A stretch of DNA of 64,000 nt from Marinobacter maritimus (GTDB lineage: Bacteria > Pseudomonadota > Gammaproteobacteria > Pseudomonadales > Oleiphilaceae): assembly GCF_007671675.1 (NCBI RefSeq), contig NZ_VCGW01000001.1, positions 1,240,001-1,304,000 on the forward strand, given 5' to 3'. The translations under genes and the position numbers were made by a program. The notes beneath the pieces were generated by a model. The model was not told the origin of the DNA. It searched no databases and was given only the letters and a program-made list of their open reading frames with translations. Positions 53,980 through 63,077 of this stretch are shown one piece after another (positions within the stretch are counted from its first letter, which is position 1; each line of letters begins with the position of its first letter).

Positions 53980-55097
53980 TGCAACTCCAATAGAGCCAAG
54001 GGCTCCAGCTTTCCAAATTCACTGTCGTTATCACCACCAAACCATTGCGCCCCAGCGGTAAGATAAACTTCCTGCGTCATCGGCAGAGTCCAAGTTGAAC
54101 GGGGATAGAGCACCCAACTGGCATCATCAGCATTGCGTATCACCACGACCCTATAATCCCAAAGTGGATTGATATCCTGCGAGACAAGCACACCTGTGTA
54201 GTGACGCCCTGCGTCGTGGGGTTCGCCAGACGTCAAACGACTCACCTCAAGCGTTCGCGGCTGCACCGTATTCCCATTGTAATAGTATTCGAGGGCCAGA
54301 TTGACACCGTTGCGCAGGGACCAGTTGAGATTGGCGACCGCCTGCCAGTAGGCGACCGCCTCTTCACGGTCGCTCCAGACCATTTCGGTACGCCATCCGG
54401 TACCAGCCACTGAACCGCTACCGCTGACGCCCACTTTGGTCACGTCAGCAAACTCCCCGGCCATCACGCTGGCATCGATTCCACCTATAAATCGCTTGAT
54501 CCGCAACGCGCCGCTTGATTCATTGGCATTATGTTGTGGGGCGTAAACTGCACTGATGCGCCCCAGTGCACCCCAGGATTTGTCCCATAACAAGGCATCC
54601 ACTCCGGTTCGCTCATCCGGCTCCAATTGCAGCGGACTCACTGGGTTGAGGATGTCCATCGGATTCCAGATCAGGGTCGTGGCCCAGTTTATCTGCTGAC
54701 GCCCCAACCTGAAGTCCCCCACTGGCGACCGCCATTGCAGAGTTCCTCGATAGAGCTGGTGGCGAATGACAAGCTCGCCTGACTCGTGAAGCTTGTCCTG
54801 TAGCGCCCAGTAACGAGGATCCCGGGCCTGCTTGAGAAGGGCAAACTCCGGTGAATTCAGAAAACTGCCAGAAAGAAACTCCAGGTCATAGGCCGCCTGA
54901 AAGCTCCAGGTCTGTTGCCGGTATTGCGGTTCCAGGCGCATCCGAGTGACATTGGACACATAAGGGTTGTCGTTGATCAATGAACGCGAACCCAGGGTCA
55001 GGTTCTTGAGAGTCCAAGTAGTATCAAAACCTGCCTGTACCCACGGAGCCAAAAACGCTGACATCATAATCAGTATCAGGCCCGTAAGTTTAACCAT
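53967..55097 (-). CDS. Outer-membrane beta-barrel protein of the ABC/LolA-like operon
   Basis: About 376 residues from the ATG at 55097: signal peptide ending WVQA, then a series of strands (TWTLKNLTLGSRSLINDNPY, MRLEPQYRQQTWSFQAAYDL, LQWRSPVGDFRLGRQQINWA, RVVVIRNADDASWVLYPRST) and the final LALLELQWFF, whose terminal Phe is typical of beta-barrels. The longer frame upstream lies inside the permease gene and is not needed. It overlaps the permease stop by 8 bp. It is likely the outer-membrane component of the transport system; the substrate is unknown. Confidence 0.85.
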   Translation of the reverse strand: MVKLTGLILIMMSAFLAPWVQAGFDTTWTLKNLTLGSRSLINDNPYVSNVTRMRLEPQYRQQTWSFQAAYDLEFLSGSFLNSPEFALLKQARDPRYWALQDKLHESGELVIRHQLYRGTLQWRSPVGDFRLGRQQINWATTLIWNPMDILNPVSPLQLEPDERTGVDALLWDKSWGALGRISAVYAPQHNANESSGALRIKRFIGGIDASVMAGEFADVTKVGVSGSGSVAGTGWRTEMVWSDREEAVAYWQAVANLNWSLRNGVNLALEYYYNGNTVQPRTLEVSRLTSGEPHDAGRHYTGVLVSQDINPLWDYRVVVIRNADDASWVLYPRSTWTLPMTQEVYLTAGAQWFGGDNDSEFGKLEPLALLELQWFF

Positions 55098-57597
55098 GGC
55101 GAATGGCCTCCACCGGATCCAGTTTGGCCGCTCGCCGCGCAGGGTAGAAAGCCACCAGAACCGAGCAGAGAAACAGCAACAGACTGGGCAACCAGACATG
55201 ATCGAGAATAAGCACTGGATACACTTTGTCGGTGATGCCGGGAATTGTCTCGAAGGAACCTGCGATGGCAGAGAGATCGATGCCGTCGCGAGCCAGCCAG
55301 GCGACGATAAGCACGCCCAAAAGCGCCCCACCCACCATACCAATCAGCGACAGGAACAAGGCCTCGAAAAGGATAGTGAGTATCAGTTGCTGGCCCTGGG
55401 TACCCAAGGCCAGCATGACACCCAACTCCCGGGTTCGCTCCATAACCGACATCACCATGGTGTTCATGACACCAATGGCCACCACCACGAACACAACACT
55501 CAGGATCAGGTAGAAGTCAATCTGGCTCATTTCAATCATCTGCACCACAATCGGCAGCAGGGTTTCCCAGTCCTGAGCCACCAGCGGCGTACCGGCAAAC
55601 TCACGATTGAGCCGTTGGGCCAGCGGCGTACTCTGGCCACGGTCCTGCAGGCGCAAAACAATACGCGAGGCCTGATCCGGGGAGAAGTCCACTAACTGAC
55701 GTGCCTGAGCAATGCTTACAAACACATACTCACTGTCAAACAGGTCGCTGCCGGTGCGGTAAATTCCACGGATCGAGTATGCGCTGGATGCCAGGTCTCC
55801 GCCGGCCTGCTGGACGGTCACCACCAGTTTGTCATCCAGGCGGGCATCCAGTTCGTCTGCCAGCTTTCGGCCGATGACGATGCCGTCCCCGCCGGCCAGA
55901 ACGTACTGGCCTTCCACCATGTAGCGGGCCAGATCGGTAACCTGTTGTTCCTGACCCGGTGCTACGCCCACCAGTTCCATCGGTTGGCTGGTCTTCGAAT
56001 TGGCAACCATACCTTTAAGCACGACACGCGGAGTGGCGGCCTGCACTGCCGGTTGCTCGGCCAGCGTCGTCAGCCGCCGAGCCACGTTGTCGATACGCAG
56101 TTGGGGCGAGAGATCCACCTCGTGGCCCTTCGCCATCACCTGGACGTGGCCACTCAGCTGCTGGGTGGAATTGCGGATCATCTGCTCAAAGAAGCCGTCG
56201 GCAAAACCGTACAAAAACAGGTAGGCGGCCAAGCCAAAGGCTGTGGCCGAGGCGGTGATGAGCGAACGGCGCGGGTTGCGGAAAACCGAGCGCAGGGCCA
56301 TCTGAGCGAAGATCACGAACGTCCGGTTGGAGGTCACCTCGGTGTGGATACGACGCAACCGGTTAGTGGCGCTGTTGTGGGCATCCATGGCCTCCAGAGG
56401 CGTCTGGCGGCTGGCGATCCAGGCGGGGAGTATCGCCGCCAGCAGGGCCACCAAAATCACAACGGCGCCAATGATCACCCAGCGATCGGGGCTGGTGGTC
56501 GGATAGACGATGCCGCTCAGGCCGGGCATGGTGTCCATGGCTTTGATGTAGGCGCTGAAGTCCAGGCCATGGTTGGCAAAGTAGGCGGTCACCACCAGCC
56601 CCAGGGCGAGGCCGAGGGCGTAGCCCACCAGGGCCAGCAGCGAGGTTTCCAGCAACACCAGTTGCACGATGCGCGAGCCGGAGGTGCCCACAGCCATCAT
56701 GACCCCGAATTCCCGCCCGCGTTCCATCACCGACATTAAAATGGTGTTGACGATACCAGCGGCCACCACCACGAACACTACGAAGATAACGATGTAGGTC
56801 ACCGCATTGTGAAAGTCCACCATCTGCACCAGCGAGGGCATCAGCTCAGGCCAGCCCAGCACTTCCACCTGCCGCGTTTGCAATTGCGGTTGCAAGCGAG
56901 CAATCACACTCTTCAACTGGTCGGGATCATCTACCCGAGCAGCCACTTCGGTGACCCGGCCCCGGAACGCATAGAGGGATTGGGCGGCCTCCAGGGGAAT
57001 CTGAGCCACCCGGCCATCGATGCGTTTAACGCCGGTTTCGAACAGCCCCACCACGGTAAAACGGTCGGCACCGATGGAACCGTCGGCGGCCTGCACCACC
57101 AGAGCCAATTCGTCACCCATACCAGCTTCCAGAGCTCGGGCCGCACCAGTGCCGAGGACGATCTCGTTGCCGGACTGCAGGTAACGGCCCGCCACCAGCG
57201 AGCGGTCGAGGCGCGTCACGGCTTTTTCTCTGGCGGGATCAACGCCGATCAACTGTATCGTCCGGGATTGCTCGGCCAGACTGGCCAGCGCGTAGCCGGT
57301 CAGGCGCGGGGCCGCGGCCGCTACTCCTTCGGTCTCCGCCACCGCCCGCGTCAGGTCCCATTTCTGCGGTATGGCAATGTTCATTTCCCGTTCGTCGTGG
57401 AACCCGCGCTTGTGAACCTTCAGATCACCGGTAACGTAACCGGTCATGTTATTGATCATCTGGGTGTTGATGCCGTCGATGAAGGCCCACAGGAACACCA
57501 GACCCGCCACGCCGACAATCAGAGACAGCAGGGTGACCCCAGTGCGTCGCCGGTTAGCCCGCAGGTTGCCCAGGGCCAGGCGTGGCCAAGCCATCAT
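55090..57597 (-). CDS. ABC permease with two fused FtsX/MacB-type halves
   Basis: An 835-residue permease in which two FtsX-type units are joined. Each has an N-terminal helix (LALGNLRANRRRTGVTLLSL; MALRSVFRNPRRSLITASAT), a large periplasmic domain, and three helices: FVVFVVVAAGIVNTILMSVM-ERGREFGVMMAVGT in the first half and LSVVFVVVAIGVMNTMVMSV-MERTRELGVMLALGT in the second. LolC/LolE or MacB dimers normally give this arrangement from separate chains. The second half ends AFYPARRAAKLDPVEAIRHG. With the LolD-like ATPase and LolA-like protein beside it, lipoprotein or lipid extraction from the inner membrane is likely. Confidence 0.93.
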   Translation of the reverse strand: MMAWPRLALGNLRANRRRTGVTLLSLIVGVAGLVFLWAFIDGINTQMINNMTGYVTGDLKVHKRGFHDEREMNIAIPQKWDLTRAVAETEGVAAAAPRLTGYALASLAEQSRTIQLIGVDPAREKAVTRLDRSLVAGRYLQSGNEIVLGTGAARALEAGMGDELALVVQAADGSIGADRFTVVGLFETGVKRIDGRVAQIPLEAAQSLYAFRGRVTEVAARVDDPDQLKSVIARLQPQLQTRQVEVLGWPELMPSLVQMVDFHNAVTYIVIFVVFVVVAAGIVNTILMSVMERGREFGVMMAVGTSGSRIVQLVLLETSLLALVGYALGLALGLVVTAYFANHGLDFSAYIKAMDTMPGLSGIVYPTTSPDRWVIIGAVVILVALLAAILPAWIASRQTPLEAMDAHNSATNRLRRIHTEVTSNRTFVIFAQMALRSVFRNPRRSLITASATAFGLAAYLFLYGFADGFFEQMIRNSTQQLSGHVQVMAKGHEVDLSPQLRIDNVARRLTTLAEQPAVQAATPRVVLKGMVANSKTSQPMELVGVAPGQEQQVTDLARYMVEGQYVLAGGDGIVIGRKLADELDARLDDKLVVTVQQAGGDLASSAYSIRGIYRTGSDLFDSEYVFVSIAQARQLVDFSPDQASRIVLRLQDRGQSTPLAQRLNREFAGTPLVAQDWETLLPIVVQMIEMSQIDFYLILSVVFVVVAIGVMNTMVMSVMERTRELGVMLALGTQGQQLILTILFEALFLSLIGMVGGALLGVLIVAWLARDGIDLSAIAGSFETIPGITDKVYPVLILDHVWLPSLLLFLCSVLVAFYPARRAAKLDPVEAIRHG

Positions 57598-58280
57598 GTA
57601 CGGCGCTCGTCGCGTTCAATTCGACCGTCCTTGAGATGGATCACGCGCCGGGCCCGCTCCATGACCATGGGATCGTGGGTGGAAAACACAAAGGTGACGC
57701 CGTGCTCTTCGTTGAGCCGACGCATCATATCCAACAGGGCCGCACCGGTCTTGGAATCAAGGTTGGCCGTGGGCTCGTCGGCCAACACAATCGCCGGTTT
57801 GCTGACAATGGCTCGGGCCACCGCCACCCGCTGCTGCTGGCCGCCAGAGAGCTCATTGGGCAGGCGGGTTTCCAGGCCCTCCAGCCCCACTTCGGCGAGA
57901 GTGGCTCGGGCTTGCTGGCGGCGTTCGCGAAACGGGACACCGCGCAGCATCAGCACGTACTCCACGTTCTCCTGGGCCGAGAGCACGCCGATCAGGTTGT
58001 ATTCCTGAAACACGAAACCTATCTTCCAAAGCCGCAAAACGGTACGTTTTTTGCGGCTCAGGCCGGTGATTTCCTGGCCGTCGATCTGGATGCGACCGGA
58101 GGACGGTTCGTCCAGGGCGCCGATCTGATTAAGCAGAGTGGTCTTGCCGGAGCCGGACGGCCCCACCAGCGTGGTGAACTCCCCTGCCCCGACGGTCACG
58201 GACACATCGTCCAGGGCTTTCACCGCCACACTGTTCTGTCGGTAGACGCGGGAGGTGTGTTCGACATTCACGAGTGTCAT
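57594..58280 (-). CDS. LolD/MacB-like ABC ATPase
   Basis: 228 residues with all ABC motifs: Walker A GPSGSGKTT, Q-loop VFQEYNLI, signature LSGGQQQRVAVARAI, Walker B IVLADEPTANLD and H-loop STHDP. The QEYNL and ANLD forms are typical of the LolD/MacB/FtsE group. It overlaps the permease start by 4 bp (ATGA) and lies 9 bp after the LolA-like gene. It drives the fused permease with ATP. Confidence 0.95.
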   Translation of the reverse strand: MTLVNVEHTSRVYRQNSVAVKALDDVSVTVGAGEFTTLVGPSGSGKTTLLNQIGALDEPSSGRIQIDGQEITGLSRKKRTVLRLWKIGFVFQEYNLIGVLSAQENVEYVLMLRGVPFRERRQQARATLAEVGLEGLETRLPNELSGGQQQRVAVARAIVSKPAIVLADEPTANLDSKTGAALLDMMRRLNEEHGVTFVFSTHDPMVMERARRVIHLKDGRIERDERRT

Positions 58281-58289
58281 GAAGATGCC

Positions 58290-59036
58290 TTACTGTGGGT
58301 TGCGCAGGCGGCGCAGGCTGAACAGGTCGTCCTCCAGCGGAAGATCAAACTCGATAGATTCGATCTCGATCACGGTACGGGATTCAGGGTTGTCCGCGTC
58401 CACCATGGTCCAGCGTGTGGGGATTTGCCGACCGCCCAGGGAGCCGATGGCGCTGTAGGCCATCGTCTTGACCGCCTTATCTCGCTCTCCGTAATAGATC
58501 ATTGCGACCGGAATATGATCCTCACGGATCTGAAACTCCAGGCGACTCCAGACCACAGGCGCGTCGGGTTTCGGGGTTGAAACCACGCGATACACCGTCA
58601 CTCCGCCGGCCTCTTCACTACCGGTCACTTCGTGGATATAGTCGTCGACAAAGGAGCTTTCCTTGACCAGATCATCGTTGCTGAAGTTGGACCCCATCCA
58701 GGGCTGGAGCATCATGGAGGGGGGAATCTTGATGGTGCGATCCACCTTGGGCAGGTAGTTCCACATGGCGTCGCCAATGCGCAGCGAACCAATCCCTGCT
58801 TCCTTTTTGGGAGCATGAATGCGGATCAGTGCCTTCTCGGGTCGATCCATCCAGGCTTCCAGGTTCAGCTCCCGCGCCCAATATTCGGTTTCGATGCGCA
58901 TGGTAAATCGACCGTGGTTGCTGTCCGACCACAGGGTGTTTTCCATCCCTTTAATCAATGATTCGGCCGAGGGGGCGCTGCCAAGCGCAAGACCCGGAAA
59001 AACACCGAGAAAAGTAATAACTGGCAAGCATTTCAT
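58290..59036 (-). CDS. LolA-like outer-membrane lipoprotein-sorting protein
   Basis: 248 residues with signal peptide MKCLPVITFLGVFPGLALGS, then the half-barrel lipoprotein-sorting fold: FTMRIETEYWARELNLEAWM, DRPEKALIRIHAPKKEAGIG, MWNYLPKVDRTIKIPPSMML and WMGSNFSNDDLVKESS. Proteins of this type carry a lipid or lipoprotein across the periplasm. It is the first gene of the operon ATPase, permease, outer-membrane barrel and membrane protein, so the set could form an inner-to-outer-membrane lipid or lipoprotein route separate from the housekeeping Lol system. Confidence 0.9.
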   Translation of the reverse strand: MKCLPVITFLGVFPGLALGSAPSAESLIKGMENTLWSDSNHGRFTMRIETEYWARELNLEAWMDRPEKALIRIHAPKKEAGIGSLRIGDAMWNYLPKVDRTIKIPPSMMLQPWMGSNFSNDDLVKESSFVDDYIHEVTGSEEAGGVTVYRVVSTPKPDAPVVWSRLEFQIREDHIPVAMIYYGERDKAVKTMAYSAIGSLGGRQIPTRWTMVDADNPESRTVIEIESIEFDLPLEDDLFSLRRLRNPQ

Positions 59037-59099
59037 GCACTGTTTCCTACGCTAACAATGTGTCCAGAACCACACACCTCGATTGCAGCTACAATTACA

Positions 59100-59999
59100 C
59101 TACACGATACGTTTTTCCCGATTTGGGACTATGACAATCACCAACAGCCCCAAAACAGTGATCACAATCCCTGCAATTTCCACTGCACTGAATATCTCAT
59201 CAAAAAATAGAGCCCCGATAAGTAAACCAAAGACCGGTGTCAGAAACGTAAACGGGTTGAGTTCGTTCAAAGGTGCTCTGGCCAGAAGCTCATACCAGAG
59301 CACAACCATCAACGCGGTTGCCGGAACTGCAAGCACGAATACGACCCCGGAGAATGACCATGTCCAGTCAACCTCGAAGCCTTCACCTGCCAGTAAAGAG
59401 GCGACAAGCAGAAATGCGGCCCCCAGGATGAGCTGAATTCCCATCGGCCAGTACACACCCTCCTCACCTGCCTGAAGCTTTAAAAGAACGTTACCAATTG
59501 CCGTTCCAACGGCACCAACCAGCACATACAGCACCCCTACGAAACGATCCGCTCCAAAGTCAAAATCGGGTAAAGCGAGTACAACGACTCCCACAAAGCC
59601 AATGAACAACCCGAGATATAAACGGACAGTAACTACTTCTTTAAGAACGAAAATCGACAGGATGGCGGCAAAGAGAGGCTGCGCATTCGCCAATACGGTT
59701 GCAACACCTGGCCCTACATTGCCCGCCCCGAGAAACATGCCCCCGAGGCCCATGCCCGTGTAACTGAAGCCAATCAGCGTAAGCATTACCAAGCGTCGAA
59801 AAGAACAGTCGAACCTGCGCCCCAATTTCATCCCTATGGCAATCAAAAAAGCACCTGCCAATAACGCTCTCAGAGCCGCAAACAGTATAGGAGGCGCATC
59901 CGGTAACCCAACAACGATGAACGGAAAGCAGATGGCCCAAAGAAACGCGACAACTACCATTCCGACAACGGTTTGTAGTGAAAGTGAATTGCCCGCCAT
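59100..59999 (-). CDS. EamA/DMT-family transporter
   Basis: About 299 residues with ten transmembrane helices in two EamA repeats (VVAFLWAICFPFIVVGLPDA to LALPDFDFG, and VGAVGTAIGNVLLKLQAG to VLGLLVIVIVP). LNELNPFTFLTPVFGLLIGA-LFFDE is the usual second-repeat motif. Members export amino acids, metabolites or drugs. I choose the ATG at 59999, which comes directly after the DUF2933 stop; starts further upstream lie within that gene. Substrate unknown. Confidence 0.9.
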   Translation of the reverse strand: MAGNSLSLQTVVGMVVVAFLWAICFPFIVVGLPDAPPILFAALRALLAGAFLIAIGMKLGRRFDCSFRRLVMLTLIGFSYTGMGLGGMFLGAGNVGPGVATVLANAQPLFAAILSIFVLKEVVTVRLYLGLFIGFVGVVVLALPDFDFGADRFVGVLYVLVGAVGTAIGNVLLKLQAGEEGVYWPMGIQLILGAAFLLVASLLAGEGFEVDWTWSFSGVVFVLAVPATALMVVLWYELLARAPLNELNPFTFLTPVFGLLIGALFFDEIFSAVEIAGIVITVLGLLVIVIVPNREKRIV

Positions 60000-60003
60000 T
60001 GCG

Positions 60004-60201
60004 CTACTTGTCACCTTCGTCAGCTTGACGTCCATGGTGATTGCTACCATGCCCCCCATGCATAAACTTATGGAGTAGAGGGCAGGCAAGAAGGATCAGC
60101 CAGGGCAACGCGCCAAGCAGGTGATTTTTGTGGTCACTCCAGAGCAAAACCAGCGCGATCCCGGCAAAAATTGCCAAAGTGATTTTGAAACGTCGATCCA
60201 T
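60004..60201 (-). CDS. DUF2933 small membrane protein
   Basis: 65 residues: one or two hydrophobic helices (KITLAIFAGIALVLLWSDHK and GALPWLILLACPLLHKFMHG), then a His/Gly-rich tail (GGHGSNHHGRQADEGDK). The ACPLLHKFMHGGHG pattern is typical of DUF2933, whose members often occur beside copper and other heavy-metal resistance genes and probably bind metal through the Cys/His/Met residues. It is 4 bp ahead of the EamA gene. Confidence 0.9.
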   Translation of the reverse strand: MDRRFKITLAIFAGIALVLLWSDHKNHLLGALPWLILLACPLLHKFMHGGHGSNHHGRQADEGDK

Positions 60202-60245
60202 GAGTAATCCCTGTTGGAGAAAAACAGCACCGGCAAAGCCCGATA

Positions 60246-61316
60246 TTAGTGGGACTCAAGCGATATCTGATGGCCTATGCCTTTCAGCGGAATCTCATCA
60301 ATTATGTCGAGGGATTCCGGGTCGAGCACCCAAAGCTTGCTCTCGCTACGACTGGTAACCAATAGCTGGCCATTATGGGGCGATACAGCCAGATGATAGG
60401 GTGCCGGGGCCAGCGTTACGCTGTGTCGGGCTCCGCTGGCGAGCTCAATACGGACGATTCGGTTGCTCCCCTTACTGGTTGCGTAAAGGATCTGGCCGTC
60501 GTCGCTCAAATCCACGCCATGGGGCTCGTCGCCAACTTCGTACGTTGCCGCCACGGCGCCGCTCGAGAGCTCAACAACAAGCACTTGGCCTGAGGCACCA
60601 TTATTGACATAAAGCCGTTCGTTGTTGGGGGCGAGCACCATATGCTCCGGCCCGCCACCAACCCGCAGGTTGCGTTTGACGAACCAGTGCTCAATGTCCA
60701 CTTCGCTGATTGTGCCATTGCCACTATTGCTGACCAGAAGAGACTGACCGTCGCCTGTTTCCACTATGAAATTGGGGGCTGGCCCCGTCGCCACAGACTT
60801 AACCAGCGTGCCGGTGTCCAGATCAACAATACTGATACCACCGCCCATGGGATGAGTGGAAACGGCATAGCGACCGTCCGATGTCACCAGAACATGGTGC
60901 ACTGGCCCCGGGACCTCCAGTTTGCGAGCAATTGCATTCGTAGCAGTGTCCACCACATACAGCAGTCCGGTATTCGATTCTTCCGATACCGCAGCGGTGC
61001 CACCGCCGTGATGGGCTGCGTGTTCGTCTTCCGTAATACCTTCAGGGCGGCTAACTGGCACCTCGCTTTTATGGACAGTCAGGCTACCCACCACCAGGTA
61101 CTGCCCGTCCGGGGTTAATGCCGAACCATGGGTATTCACGGTTCCAGTCATTGAAGACGTCACCTGACGACTCGCCAGATCAATAACACCCACGGAATCG
61201 GCCATTCCCATTGGAACATATACCCGGTTCGAATCTGCAGCTGCCATCAGCGATAAACTCATCGTGATGCTAGCGGTTAGCACAACTAACCAACGCTTGT
61301 GTCGCCGATGTTTCAT
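60246..61316 (-). CDS. YVTN-type beta-propeller periplasmic protein
   Basis: About 356 residues. After a signal peptide ending LMAAADS come seven blade-like repeats with the YVTN pattern, e.g. GLLYVVDTATNAIARKLEVP, GGISIVDLDTGTLVKSVATG, ERLYVNNGASGQVLVVELSS, QILYATSKGSNRIVRIEL. A His-rich loop TEDEHAAHHGGG occurs in one blade. These propellers are periplasmic scaffolds or redox/metal-associated proteins such as the E. coli YncE group. The ATG at 61316 follows AAAGGTAACACG; the longer frame would cover the CTGAA box. It is divergent from the permuted ATP-grasp gene. Confidence 0.9.
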   Translation of the reverse strand: MKHRRHKRWLVVLTASITMSLSLMAAADSNRVYVPMGMADSVGVIDLASRQVTSSMTGTVNTHGSALTPDGQYLVVGSLTVHKSEVPVSRPEGITEDEHAAHHGGGTAAVSEESNTGLLYVVDTATNAIARKLEVPGPVHHVLVTSDGRYAVSTHPMGGGISIVDLDTGTLVKSVATGPAPNFIVETGDGQSLLVSNSGNGTISEVDIEHWFVKRNLRVGGGPEHMVLAPNNERLYVNNGASGQVLVVELSSGAVAATYEVGDEPHGVDLSDDGQILYATSKGSNRIVRIELASGARHSVTLAPAPYHLAVSPHNGQLLVTSRSESKLWVLDPESLDIIDEIPLKGIGHQISLESH

Positions 61317-61416
61317 CGTGTTACCTTTGCATAAGAGGATTTCATTACGATTTCTCCGCTCGGCTGACAAGGCTTCAAACCGTGCGTGATCATTACCCGC
61401 AGTCCAACACACGAAG

Positions 61417-61443
61417 CTGAAACAAGGCTGAATCAAGGCTAAA
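61417..61443 (+). promoter_or_regulatory. Triple CTGAA-type direct repeat
   Basis: CTGAA at 61417, CTGAA at 61428 and CTAAA at 61439, each 11 bp apart, facing the ATP-grasp gene 120 bp to the right. A third half-site extends the two-site box seen elsewhere. Confidence 0.68.
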
Positions 61444-61467
61444 AACGGTTGCTAAACATACACTTTT

Positions 61468-61481
61468 TTGATCAGAGTCAA
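61468..61481. promoter_or_regulatory. FNR/ANR-like site
   Basis: TTGATCAGAGTCAA: one mismatch to TTGAT-N4-ATCAA, placed 24 bp after the triple CTGAA repeat. Confidence 0.58.
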
Positions 61482-61565
61482 GGCCAAAACAGACAATTCA
61501 GTCTGTTGAAGAAACCTGACTCCTACATTTACAGTTTGAACATCAGCCTTAGCTAAGGGATCCAA

Positions 61566-62858
61566 ATGCAAAATGTGCCCCAGGAAAACCGAAGAACCAC
61601 CAATACTCACGCAGACCAGCTCAACCGGCAGTGCTACTGCATCACCCTCGACCGAAAAGCTCTCAACGAGAGCCTCCGGAATCAATTTGTAGGCGCTGAA
61701 AACGACCTGTCAGCGGTTCCTGATCTTCATCATCTTTTTTCAAACACGCCGGTTTTCGTCCCGTACGCTGATATTGAGACGATGGGACGCATAGTTCAGG
61801 CGATCGAATCAGCCGCCGGCCTTCCGCCCTATCAGGAACGCGCCCTGTCCTGGGCGCCAGACACTGCACACTTCGATCCTGGCCCCATAGGGGCCTTCAT
61901 GGGTTATGACTTTCACTTGGGCCCAGATGGCCCTCAGCTAATCGAGATCAATACCAATGCCGGCGGCGCGTTTCTGAACACGATGCTGGCTCGGGCTCAA
62001 CACCAATGCTGTGACCCATCTCAAAAGACCGCAGCGACCAAGCTGGCAATGGATGGATTTGAGGACGCAGTGTTCGACATGTTCAAAGAGGAATGGCAAA
62101 GGCAACGTGCTGACTCGATGCCACGCTGCTTGGCTATCGTGGACGATTCACCGGAAACCCAGTTTATGTTTCCCGAATTTCAGCTGGCCCAGCAGCTGCT
62201 CCAGGCCAGAGGCATTGATACCCTGATACTCGATCCATCGGAGCTTGAATATATCGGTGGTGCATTGACCGCAAAGGGCAAGCGCGTCGATATGGTGTAT
62301 AACCGGCTGGTGGATTTTGCATTAGACGCCCCGGCTCATGAGGCGGTAAGACACGCGTATCTCGACGGCGCAGTGGTGGTAACACCCAACCCCCGTGCGC
62401 ATGCTCTTATGGCCGACAAACGAAATCTGATCCTGCTGTCCGACCCGCCAACCTTGCGCAGTTGGGGACTCAGTGAAGAGGAAGCCGGATATCTGGAGAG
62501 CGCCGTGCCCAAGACCCGCCTGGTTTCAGCAAGTGACGCTGCGGAACTGTGGAGTGCCCGGCGTGAATTGTTTTTCAAGCCGGTTGCTGGCCACGGAAGT
62601 AAGGGTGTTTATCGGGGCAACAAGTTGACCCGACGCGTGTTCGAAAACATTCTGGAGGGCGACTATATTGCGCAGAATTTCGTTTCTGCGGGGGAACGAA
62701 CCATGAGAGTTGACGGCACCGTAACCACGAGAAAGGTCGACATTCGACTTTACACCTACGCCGGAAAAAGTTTGCTTGTCGCTGCACGTGTGTACCAGGG
62801 CCAGACCACCAACTTTCGTACGCCCGGTGGTGGCTTCGCGCCGGTTTTTCAGGTGTGA
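61566..62858 (+). CDS. Circularly permuted ATP-grasp protein
   Basis: 430 residues. The metal-binding motif PQLIEINTNAGGAFLN lies at about residue 124, before the nucleotide loop FFKPVAGHGSKGVYRG at about 337-351 and DYIAQNFV. In standard ATP-grasp proteins the order is the reverse, so the domain is circularly permuted. The C-terminus VDIRLYTYAGKSLLVAARVY, QGQTTNFRTPGGGFAPVF is typical of this group. It should ligate a carboxylate to an amine or thiol with ATP; the substrates are unknown. The ATG follows AAGGGATCC. A triple CTGAA repeat and an FNR-like site upstream put it in the presumed metal regulon. Confidence 0.87.
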   Translation: MQNVPQENRRTTNTHADQLNRQCYCITLDRKALNESLRNQFVGAENDLSAVPDLHHLFSNTPVFVPYADIETMGRIVQAIESAAGLPPYQERALSWAPDTAHFDPGPIGAFMGYDFHLGPDGPQLIEINTNAGGAFLNTMLARAQHQCCDPSQKTAATKLAMDGFEDAVFDMFKEEWQRQRADSMPRCLAIVDDSPETQFMFPEFQLAQQLLQARGIDTLILDPSELEYIGGALTAKGKRVDMVYNRLVDFALDAPAHEAVRHAYLDGAVVVTPNPRAHALMADKRNLILLSDPPTLRSWGLSEEEAGYLESAVPKTRLVSASDAAELWSARRELFFKPVAGHGSKGVYRGNKLTRRVFENILEGDYIAQNFVSAGERTMRVDGTVTTRKVDIRLYTYAGKSLLVAARVYQGQTTNFRTPGGGFAPVFQV

Positions 62859-63077
62859 TTGTCTACCTTTCTGCTTCTCTAGCTCTCACCCATCACATCA
62901 AGTGAGGTCATTACGAATTCAGCCCCGATTGTGCAGCGTTTAGAGCTAAATGCCGGGATATAGTCGTCCAAAGGTGATTGATCTATGAACAAGGGCGCCT
63001 ATACTTTCTGAACTCAAACCGGGCGGAGCTTCCGGCGCGGGAACATTGTTTGCGAATGCACTCAAAGGAGAGACCTT

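Noticed and set aside
56809..58580. Long plus-strand frames of 332 and 399 codons
   Set aside because: They run antisense through the ABC permease and ATPase genes; all ABC motifs are on the minus strand.
60246..61436. The longer start of the YVTN gene at 61436
   Set aside because: It would place the triple CTGAA repeat inside the coding region, hides the signal peptide and has no ribosome site; the ATG at 61316 fits better.
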